From Chloroflexota bacterium (GTDB taxonomy: Bacteria; Chloroflexota; Chloroflexia; QHBQ01; JADMIH01), in assembly GCA_015478675.1 (NCBI GenBank), contig JADMIH010000199.1, positions 1 to 6,650 on the forward strand: a stretch of 6,650 bases of DNA. The letters run 5' to 3'. The notes under the pieces are model-generated. The model saw only the letters and a program-made list of their open reading frames with translations. It searched no databases and had not been told where the DNA came from. Both the position numbers and the translations under genes were made by a program. Positions 1-5,070 of this stretch are shown here, in pieces (position 1 is the first letter of the stretch; each line of letters starts with the position of its first letter).

Positions 1-6
1 CACCCG

Positions 7-116
7 CCCTCACCCCATGCCCCCTCTCCCACAAGGGGAGAGGGGGCTTTCTTCCTGGTGAGTGTACAGGGATGGAGATCTTCTCCCATGAAGGGAGAGG
101 GGGCATGGGGTGAGGG
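7..116. repeat. Large imperfect palindrome with 24-bp perfect arms
   Basis: Bases 7-30 are the exact reverse complement of 93-116, separated by 62 bases. The arms carry the cores CTCACCCCATGCCCCCTCTC and its complement. The inner part of the left arm also pairs with a nearer copy at 36-47. Three related GGGAGAGGGGGC-type blocks therefore sit within 110 bases. Such CTCACCCC...CCCTCTCCC repeats are, to my knowledge, common intergenic repeats in Chloroflexota genomes. Whether they move or act as RNA hairpins cannot be told here. Confidence 0.85.
19..47 (+). terminator. 12-bp GC hairpin followed by short T run
   Basis: Bases 19-30 pair perfectly with 36-47 around a 5-base loop (ACAAG), and the stem is followed by TTTCTTCCT. 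The shape would suit a Rho-independent terminator for a gene left of the window. The T run is short and the hairpin is part of a repeat, so a terminator role is only possible. Confidence 0.3.
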
Positions 117-128
117 TAGGTGAGGGTA
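109..128. repeat. Tandem 10-base repeat, two units
   Basis: GGTGAGGGTA occurs twice head to tail (109-118 and 119-128) at the right edge of the palindrome. It may be slippage of the repeat's terminal GGTGAGGG sequence. No function is suggested. Confidence 0.7.
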
Positions 129-197
129 CGCCTCAACAGCTACTCCTTCAAGATTGCTACACCCCATCTCTGCACACTCTTGCCCCGCAAGCTACCA

Positions 198-226
198 TTG
201 ACATAGGTACTCCGAATATGTACAAT
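198..226 (+). promoter_or_regulatory. Strong sigma70-type promoter for the BlaI-M56 unit
   Basis: TTGACA (198-203) is a perfect -35 box. It is followed after exactly 17 bases by TACAAT (221-226), one base from the consensus -10. Initiation would be expected near 233, about 44 bases upstream of the repressor start at 277. Strong basal strength fits a promoter normally held down by its own repressor. Confidence 0.75.
201..223. promoter_or_regulatory. Candidate BlaI-type operator across the promoter spacer
   Basis: Two overlapping dyads lie between the -35 and -10 boxes: ACATA (201-205) with TATGT (217-221), and GTAC (207-210) with GTAC (220-223). BlaI/MecI-family operators are dyads with TACA/TGTA or TAC...GTA half-sites that overlap their own promoters. 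Position and composition therefore fit autorepression. The half-sites are short and alternative pairings exist, so the exact operator boundary is uncertain. Confidence 0.45.
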
Positions 227-248
227 TGCCTTGTTGCCTCGTATAAGC

Positions 249-264
249 AGTAAAAGCCTTTACT
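249..264. promoter_or_regulatory. 16-bp palindrome just upstream of the repressor start
   Basis: AGTAAA (249-254) and TTTACT (259-264) are perfect 6-base arms around AGCC. The site lies in the 5' untranslated leader, 12 bases before the start codon and next to the likely Shine-Dalgarno GAGGG (268-272). It could be a second repressor site or a weak RNA hairpin near the ribosome site. Confidence 0.35.
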
Positions 265-276
265 AGTGAGGGCCAG

Positions 277-756
277 ATGGAGAATGAAACTAGGGAGCTG
301 ATATTGCACCCGGACAGGAAAGGCCTGCGCATGGTGTTGGGTGAGCTAGAAGCTGACATCATGGACGTTATCTGGCTGCAACTGGATGGGGGTTGGTGCA
401 CCGTGCGCGACGTCTATGAGATCATGCTCGCGGAGCGCCGTATAGCTTACACAACAGTTATGAACACAATGGGGCGTCTCGCGAAGAAGAGCGTGCTCGA
501 AAGCACGACCCGAGACCAGGCCTACCTGTACCGGCCCAGCCAGAGTCGCGATGCCTTTATACATGGGGTAGTGGGGCACGTGCTAGACAAGCTCCTGGTG
601 CAGTTCGGCGGCCCCACTCAGGCGGCCCTCGCCGCTCATATCGCTGATCACCCAGGGAGTGAGGACAGGATAGCTGATCTACTGAACGATATCACCAGGC
701 GGCGCTCCTTCGCTAACCAGCATCTGCCCGCTGAGGACGTTGAGAACCAGAGCTGA
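277..756 (+). CDS. blaI: BlaI/MecI/CopY-family transcriptional repressor
   Basis: This 159-residue protein has the winged-helix DNA-binding domain of the BlaI/MecI family at about residues 20-88. It opens with LGELEADIMDVIW, continues with TVRDVYEIM, and has the recognition segment RRIAYTTVMNTMGRL (55-68). A family-typical YLYRPSQSRD stretch (83-92) leads into a helical dimerisation tail. Members bind operator dyads as dimers and are released when a partner M56 protease is activated. Residues 1-18 extend beyond the usual N terminus, but GAGGG at 268-272 is well placed for the ATG at 277. There is a single Cys (41) and no CxC metal motif as in CopY, so direct copper sensing is unlikely. The stop overlaps the start of the M56 gene (TGATG). 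The upstream promoter dyads suggest autoregulation. Targets are unknown; the complex I-like cluster downstream is a candidate by proximity. Confidence 0.93.
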   Translation: MENETRELILHPDRKGLRMVLGELEADIMDVIWLQLDGGWCTVRDVYEIMLAERRIAYTTVMNTMGRLAKKSVLESTTRDQAYLYRPSQSRDAFIHGVVGHVLDKLLVQFGGPTQAALAAHIADHPGSEDRIADLLNDITRRRSFANQHLPAEDVENQS

Positions 757-1730
757 TGGCTCATACCCTGCTGATCCTCTTTTCTCTGGGGCTGGCGCTA
801 GGCAGCAGTCTACTCTGTGCAGCCCTGCTGGGGGTGGCGCGCTCCTCCCGCAGCCGACGCGCACTGCAAGGCATTGGACTGGCCCTTCCGACCCTCGTGC
901 TCAGCCTCCTTACCGTTCTGATGGCTCATTTCCTGACACAAACCTGCTTTCAGGCCGCGTCGCTACTTGACATTAGTATCGCACAAAGCATCTCATATGT
1001 TGGGGCCACAGCTATTACCGCAGCCCTTGCCCTCAACGGGTTGCGCGCTCTGCTTCTCCCTCTCTATTTGCGGCGGCGCACCTGGCAGGCACCCGGGTGG
1101 CTGGAGGTCATGGTCTTCGAAGTGGCAACTGATGCCGGCCTTCGGCGGGCACTTAACGTGCGAGTGGCAGCCGATTCTCGACCGTGGGCGCTGGTCGCAG
1201 GGTTTATCAAGCCGCACCTGGTGGTATCAAGCGGGCTGGTGGGGCTACTGGATCAGGAGGAGTTGGAAGCTGTGCTCTGCCACGAGGTGCTCCACATCCG
1301 CCGTGGGGACCTCTGGTGGGCCGCACTCGGTGGGGTTCTCCACGACTTGACCTGGTTTCTCCCGGCAACCCGCCGCCTTTTCCGCCTGATGCTCACTGAG
1401 CAGGAGATGGCTTGTGACGATGGCGTGCTGGGTGAGGAGAAAAGGCTGGCTATGGCCTCGGCGCTCGCCCGCGTGTGGCAGGCTGGACTCAACTCGGTAT
1501 CTTCACCGCGTGGATCGCTCGCCTTCTTCTCTCACCAACAGTCTATGCACTTTGAAGCGCGTGTAGAGCGGCTGCTCGATTATCCTGGTACAACTACAAA
1601 CTCAAGCCCACGCCGCGGGCTGCTTGCTGTGGTAGCGCTGCTGGCTCTATTCGTGCCGGCGCAAGTAGGAGCTACTTTGCTTATAATGGGCAGCATGGGG
1701 TGTGGCGTGCATGGGCTGCTCGTGGGGTGA
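756..1730 (+). CDS. M56-family (BlaR1/MecR1-like) membrane zinc metalloprotease without sensor domain
   Basis: This 324-residue integral membrane protease is the likely signalling partner of the adjacent repressor. The zinc site is HEVLH (176-180), followed by RRGD and then EQEMACDD (215-222), whose glutamate is the expected third metal ligand. Hydrophobic segments lie near residues 4-27, 39-60, 74-104 and 287-311, with the catalytic domain on a cytoplasmic loop between the last two. BlaR1 and MecR1 are about 585-600 residues and end in an extracellular penicillin-binding sensor. Here the chain stops shortly after the last membrane helix, so the signal is not a covalently bound beta-lactam. 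Its start overlaps the repressor stop by one base, which implies translational coupling. The family would cleave the repressor or trigger its loss; that this one does so is inferred from the pairing. The short Cys/His-containing tail CGVHGLLVG could in principle contact a ligand, but that is a guess. Confidence 0.9.
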   Translation: MAHTLLILFSLGLALGSSLLCAALLGVARSSRSRRALQGIGLALPTLVLSLLTVLMAHFLTQTCFQAASLLDISIAQSISYVGATAITAALALNGLRALLLPLYLRRRTWQAPGWLEVMVFEVATDAGLRRALNVRVAADSRPWALVAGFIKPHLVVSSGLVGLLDQEELEAVLCHEVLHIRRGDLWWAALGGVLHDLTWFLPATRRLFRLMLTEQEMACDDGVLGEEKRLAMASALARVWQAGLNSVSSPRGSLAFFSHQQSMHFEARVERLLDYPGTTTNSSPRRGLLAVVALLALFVPAQVGATLLIMGSMGCGVHGLLVG

Positions 1731-1797
1731 TACGCTAAAAGATGCCCTGAATTGTAGGCAACCAACGAGATAGTTTAGATGATAGGAGCATAATATA

Positions 1798-2676
1798 GTG
1801 GGCTGGATTGTTTACGCTGTTGTAGTGCTCGCGGTGAGCGGTGTCATAGGAATGCATCTTGGGCGCTTCCGGGAAGTATATACCGAGATGCTAGGTATGA
1901 TGGTTGGCATGGTCATGGGCATGCTCAATGGATTCCTGCTCGGCTACGTGGCCTCAGCGGTAACAAGCAGTATGTTCTGGGGTGACCTGGTGGGCATCTT
2001 GCTGGGGCTGGCGCTCGGCGTCTACTTTGGGCGGCCGGGCGGGTTAATGGGCCTTATAAACGGCGGCATAGGGGGAGTGATGGGCGGCTCAATGGGCGCA
2101 ATGCTCTCAATCATGGTCTCCTACCCTCGTGATATCCAGGTCTGGACGGGCATCTTGCTCAGCGGCCTATACGTGCTGGGTATCTTCTCGCTGGTAGTGC
2201 TGATTGAGAGGAGCACTCCTGGTCACGCCGCTTTCCACCGCCTCACTCCCTTCCTTGCACGCGCCATTTCGATAGAGATAGCTGAGGCAGCCGGTGAGGC
2301 CAGTGGGCCGTCGTCACCTACCGGGTACCTGGCATCGTCGGGTGGCCGTTCCAATGGGCTATCGGCAAGTCAGGAAAGACAAAGACGCCTGGTGAACTAT
2401 TATGCCTTGCTCGGAGTGCCACAGAACGCAAGCGAAGATGACATTACAGAGGCCTACCTGGAGAAGATAGAGACCGTGGACGATACAAACAGAGACCGCC
2501 TTGAGCGCGCCCTGGCGGTGCTCACTGACTCGCAAAGGCGGGAAAGCTACGACCGCAAGCTGGCGGAAAACCAGAGCTTGACAAGCGAGAGCCAGACAGA
2601 GGGCATGCCGTTCTCTGATCCGAACAACGTCTCAAGTAGGCGCGCTATCAAGCAGACGATAAATGGTGGCACTTGA
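1798..2676 (+). CDS. Met/Gly-rich polytopic membrane protein with C-terminal degenerate J-like domain
   Basis: I do not recognise a named family for the whole 292-residue protein. About five hydrophobic segments are visible (roughly 3-20, 31-52, 60-78, 84-108, 115-137). Segments two and four are full of Met and Gly at short intervals: Met at 31, 34, 35, 38, 40, 42, and at 84, 95, 99, 102, 106, with many Gly-xxx-Gly spacings. A linker rich in Ser/Gly/Pro (165-195) leads to a DnaJ-like region (198-256): NYYALLGVPQNASEDDITEAY, then RALAVLTDSQRRESYDRKL. The HPD tripeptide needed to stimulate Hsp70 is missing; the helix II/III loop reads IETVDDTNRD. It is probably an adaptor fold, not an active co-chaperone. 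The GTG start has AGGAG at 1784-1788, nine bases upstream. The gene follows the M56 gene by 67 bases and may share its transcript. Closely spaced membrane Met residues recall copper-handling proteins; a metal role is inferred only. Confidence 0.75.
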   Translation: MGWIVYAVVVLAVSGVIGMHLGRFREVYTEMLGMMVGMVMGMLNGFLLGYVASAVTSSMFWGDLVGILLGLALGVYFGRPGGLMGLINGGIGGVMGGSMGAMLSIMVSYPRDIQVWTGILLSGLYVLGIFSLVVLIERSTPGHAAFHRLTPFLARAISIEIAEAAGEASGPSSPTGYLASSGGRSNGLSASQERQRRLVNYYALLGVPQNASEDDITEAYLEKIETVDDTNRDRLERALAVLTDSQRRESYDRKLAENQSLTSESQTEGMPFSDPNNVSSRRAIKQTINGGT

Positions 2677-2761
2677 CAGCTTCAGCCTTCCAGCGCGAGC
2701 CGACCGAAGGTCGTTGGTTCAAGTTGCTGCTAATCCCGCTGTCTCTACCTTCAGCCTTTAG

Positions 2762-2774
2762 CTTACCTTACGCA
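2762..2774. repeat. Extra partial copy of the MITE-like terminus
   Basis: CTTACCTTACGCA (2762-2774) matches CTCACCTTACGCA (2812-2824) at 12 of 13 positions in the same orientation, 50 bases upstream. It may be the end of an older, decayed copy of the same element. Confidence 0.5.
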
Positions 2775-2804
2775 AATGGCGACGTCTGCTGTGAAAATGC
2801 GGGG

Positions 2805-2902
2805 TTAGTAGCTCACCTTACGCAGTTACGCACGGTTTTGAGCGCACCGTCACGCCAATTCAGGCGTGGTATATGGCTAATCTGTGTAAGGTGAGTTAGT
2901 AG
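2805..2902. mobile_element. 84-bp MITE-like element with 7-bp target duplication
   Basis: Bases 2812-2825 (CTCACCTTACGCAG) and 2882-2895 (CTGTGTAAGGTGAG) are terminal inverted repeats matching at 13 of 14 positions. They bound an 84-base core with no coding capacity. Immediately outside, TTAGTAG occurs as a direct repeat (2805-2811 and 2896-2902), as expected of a transposition target duplication. Inside is a hairpin, CACGCC (2851-2856) with GGCGTG (2863-2868). The combination supports a non-autonomous element moved in trans by a transposase not in this window. I cannot name the family. Confidence 0.65.
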
Positions 2903-3052
2903 TAGGGGCGGTGCAGAATCGCTCGTATTTTCATTCGTAATGGTGGCTCAAAGGGTCATGCCTTACTCTGAATGATAAAGTAAGCTCTTTTGCAAAATCC
3001 CCACCTTTGAATTGGCCCAGGCCGCGTACAGCGAGCCATTGATGCCGACTGC

Positions 3053-3087
3053 CATAGTAACAGGGACAGCTACTGTAATCTACTATG
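3053..3087. promoter_or_regulatory. Dyad upstream of nuoA, candidate operator
   Basis: CATAGTA (3053-3059) is the exact reverse complement of TACTATG (3081-3087). CTACT also repeats ten bases apart (3070-3074, 3080-3084), one helical turn. The reverse complement of the right half reads GAACATAGTAG and resembles ACATAGGTAC in the candidate BlaI operator at 201-210. That makes shared control by the BlaI-family protein possible. The site is about 125 bases before the nuoA start. Confidence 0.35.
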
Positions 3088-3212
3088 TTCGCAACGTTGG
3101 TATTGAACTTGCTGAACAGATGCGCGACACTTGCCGTTGCACAGCAATACGACTATCTCAGCTTATACTGCTAATGGGCTGCTGCTAGGCCGAGGCTCTT
3201 ACAGGAGAAAAC

Positions 3213-3584
3213 ATGCCTGCTGACATCCATACTCAATATGGCATCGCCGCCCTGATGCTTTTTGTGGCGCTCGCGCTGGGCTTCCTGACGCTCCGTGCTG
3301 GCCGTTGGTTGGGGCCGCGTCCGCGACGGCCTGCCGATAACCCCCCGCCTGAGCATGGAGGTAGAACGGGCCACAAAACCTGGATACAGTTCCGGCTTCG
3401 CTACGCGGTGTTGGCATTACTTTTTGTAGCATTTGACATGGAGATGGTCTTTATGTTCCCCTGGGCGGTGGTCTTTAAGAGGGTGGGGCTCATTGCCTTT
3501 GGTGATATGTTCGTCTTTATCGCTATTCTCGCGGCCGCTATCATCTTCGCGTGGAAGGAAGGCGCCTTTGACTGGGAGGAGTGA
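3213..3584 (+). CDS. nuoA: NuoA-like complex I membrane subunit (ND3 homologue)
   Basis: This 123-residue protein has the three helices typical of NuoA (about 9-28, 62-86, 97-113). Family signatures are clear: FRLRYAVLALLFVAFDMEMVFMFPWAV (60-86) with the conserved FDxE at 74-77, and the terminal AWKEGAFDWEE. In complex I NuoA sits beside NuoH at the quinone-module junction. The usual YECG loop is not intact: the corresponding stretch reads PPPEHGGRTG (44-53), so the loop Cys that reports the active/deactive state in mitochondrial ND3 is missing. The start is well supported by AGGAG five bases before the ATG. It heads a tightly packed set and overlaps the next gene by about 17 bases. It belongs to the divergent complex I-like machine that follows, not to a standard NADH dehydrogenase. 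Confidence 0.93.
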   Translation: MPADIHTQYGIAALMLFVALALGFLTLRAGRWLGPRPRRPADNPPPEHGGRTGHKTWIQFRLRYAVLALLFVAFDMEMVFMFPWAVVFKRVGLIAFGDMFVFIAILAAAIIFAWKEGAFDWEE

Positions 3585-5070
3585 AGTAGCAGTTGAGGCC
3601 AAAGCGGGCGCCGGCTGGTTTGCCCAGATCGCAGGTGCTCAGCATCGCTATCTGGCTGTTGATGGGGGCGCGGGAGCTCACCTCATAGCGGCGCTGTCCG
3701 GGGAAGAGCCGCGCTTGCAGGATGTCGCCACACCCCGGCATGCCGACCTTCTCATTCTCTTTGGGCCCATCACAGAGAAATTGGCTCCATCTGTGGCTGA
3801 AGTAGCAAGCGCAATGCCCCAGCCTGCGCGTGCACTGGCAATCGAGCAGAGTAGCCAGAACGCTTTTTACGCAGATGCCGCCGATCTTGAGCGTCTGCTG
3901 CCTGGCGTTCGCTGCATTTCAGCCCTTTCCCCTGAGCAAACAGGCCAGATAGTGGCTGCTGCCTTTGATTCCACCCATTGGCCTGAGTTTACCGTACAGG
4001 AGGAGGAGTTGCCCCAGCCTGATACAATCCGGCTCCCACCAAAAGGTGAGCGGGAGATGGCCAGTGAACTTGCCGTGTTGAGCCTGGGTCCTATCCAACC
4101 ATTCACCGCCGGGCCGCTACGGATATTGCTCATTTGCGATGGCGAGCAGGTGCTCTCAGCCCGCTACGAAGCAGGGTTCGCACATCGCGGCATAGCTGAG
4201 GCAATGGCGCAGGCGACCTGGCATCAGGCCCCGGGCCTGGCCCGATGGATAGACCCTCTGGCTCCCTTTGCAGGCAGGCTTGCCTATCTTCAATCTATAG
4301 AGCAGCTACAAGCCTGGCGCGCACCTGACTGGGTAGCAGAGGCCAGGGAAGCAACACTCGCCGTCGAGCGCGCACAGAACCAACTTTGGTGGCTGGTGCG
4401 CTTCGCTGTGAACCTCGATGCTCTTCCCCTCTCGAAGCGCGCTCACAAGCTCGCGATGGCTCTGGCCGAAGCCGCCAGCAACCTCTGGCAAAGGCCCCCC
4501 GACGAGTGGCTCGCGCCACAACTGCGCCCTGCCCCCGCCAACCCGGAGGCTGTTAAACAACTGAGAGGTTTTGCGAACGAGATCACCGGCCTGCTGGATC
4601 ATGTAAGGCGAGACCGCTTGCTCTCCCTGCGACTGGTAGGCGTAGGCGTTCTGGCGGTGGACCGCCTCAAGTCAGCCGGTGTAAGCGGGCCGGTGGTGGA
4701 GGCGAGTGAGGAGGGAGCGGGTGATGTTCAGAGCCGGTTAGTGGCTCGCCTGACATCGGCTGCTGCCGACTTGCAACTGGCGGCACAACGCCTGGAGTTG
4801 GTCGCTCTTAACACAGAATCTGGCCCTGCGGGCCCGACCCGTTGGGATGCTCCCACAGGCGAAACCCACGTGACAGTACGAGGCCCGCGTGGCGACATAG
4901 GTTTACATCTGGTGAGTGAGGGTGGCGAGGGGCCTGCTCGCATTGAGTGGCAGCGGCCGTCAGCAATGCTGCTGCCACTCCTGGCAGAAACGCTCGCCGC
5001 TCAGAAACTGGCCGATGCTGAGGTAATCCTGGGGAGCCTCGATCTGGCTATGGCTGAGGCCGACGGTTGA
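3568..5070 (+). CDS. nuoBD: Fused, cysteine-depleted NuoB-NuoD-like protein
   Basis: From a TTG start this is a 500-residue fusion. Residues about 15-130 resemble NuoB: TPRHADLLILFGPITEKLAP (55-74) matches the family's SPRQADLMIVAG-T-KMAP region. All four N2 cluster cysteines are gone: the CC pair aligns with DGGAGA (32-37), the GAC site with AIEQSSQ (91-97), the PGCPP site with SALSPEQTG (118-126). Residues about 170-500 follow NuoD from end to end: LGPIQPFTAGPLR (173-185), DGE (191-193), GFAHRG (203-208), and the C-terminal AEVILGSLDLAMAEADG. The quinone-site His of GPQHP is Gln (177), and no Tyr remains where YxDRxDY is expected (LARWIDP, 224-230). Only two Cys exist (116, 190). NuoC is absent; about 40 residues link the halves. 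An earlier in-frame ATG lies deep inside nuoA. The TTG at 3568 has AAGGAAGG (3555-3562) upstream and overlaps nuoA by 17 bases, so I prefer it. The long intact frame and preserved fold signatures argue against a pseudogene. Confidence 0.82.
   Translation: MTGRSEVAVEAKAGAGWFAQIAGAQHRYLAVDGGAGAHLIAALSGEEPRLQDVATPRHADLLILFGPITEKLAPSVAEVASAMPQPARALAIEQSSQNAFYADAADLERLLPGVRCISALSPEQTGQIVAAAFDSTHWPEFTVQEEELPQPDTIRLPPKGEREMASELAVLSLGPIQPFTAGPLRILLICDGEQVLSARYEAGFAHRGIAEAMAQATWHQAPGLARWIDPLAPFAGRLAYLQSIEQLQAWRAPDWVAEAREATLAVERAQNQLWWLVRFAVNLDALPLSKRAHKLAMALAEAASNLWQRPPDEWLAPQLRPAPANPEAVKQLRGFANEITGLLDHVRRDRLLSLRLVGVGVLAVDRLKSAGVSGPVVEASEEGAGDVQSRLVARLTSAAADLQLAAQRLELVALNTESGPAGPTRWDAPTGETHVTVRGPRGDIGLHLVSEGGEGPARIEWQRPSAMLLPLLAETLAAQKLADAEVILGSLDLAMAEADG

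Larger units (their letters stand above)
1..276. other. Non-coding leader with repeat and promoter
   Basis: I see no credible gene here. The left half is a GC-rich inverted-repeat structure. The right half becomes AT-richer and holds the promoter and dyads ahead of the BlaI-family gene. The only open frames are short antisense stretches without family resemblance. Confidence 0.7.
2677..3212. other. 536-base intergenic region with mobile remnants and likely operon control
   Basis: No convincing gene is present. The start holds a small hairpin (CGACC 2701-2705 with GGTCG 2709-2713, loop GAA) without a T run, so a weak terminator at best. The middle contains a MITE-like insertion and a partial copy of its end. 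Bases 2903-3050 show nothing I can name; a 10-base palindrome TTTTGCAAAA lies at 2988-2997. The last 160 bases carry a dyad at 3053-3087 and a TATACT box (3164-3169) with no good -35 at normal spacing. The nuoA ribosome site AGGAG is at 3203-3207. Confidence 0.65.

Noticed and set aside
1..128. CRISPR array
   Set aside because: The repeats are inverted and nested and show no regular direct-repeat and spacer pattern.
277..1730. Beta-lactam resistance regulatory system
   Set aside because: The protease lacks a penicillin-binding sensor domain and no beta-lactamase or PBP gene is nearby, so only the signalling chemistry is shared with BlaI/BlaR1.
2673..2894. Small open frame of 73 codons after the J-like protein
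   Set aside because: It starts at TTG on the previous stop, has no family features, and runs through the MITE-like element, ending at its right terminus.
2903..3050. Insertion-sequence end around TTTTGCAAAATCCCC (2988-3002)
   Set aside because: It loosely resembles an IS terminus, and GGGG...TGCA near 2905 could be a partner, but the match is too weak to call.
3137..3169. Promoter for nuoA using TTGCAC (3137-3142) and TATACT (3164-3169)
   Set aside because: The spacer would be 21 bases, outside the usual 16-18 range, and no better -35 box sits at normal distance.
3433..3567. ATG at 3433 as the start of the NuoB-D fusion protein
   Set aside because: It would overlap the highly conserved end of nuoA by about 150 bases. 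The added 45 residues are Ser/Arg-rich and look like an out-of-frame reading of nuoA.
3568..5070. NuoB-NuoD fusion as a pseudogene or assembly artefact
   Set aside because: The frame is intact for 500 codons, motifs from both families are preserved to the very end, and the gene is coupled on both sides. The matching loss of functional residues in NuoA and NuoH suggests a specialised complex.
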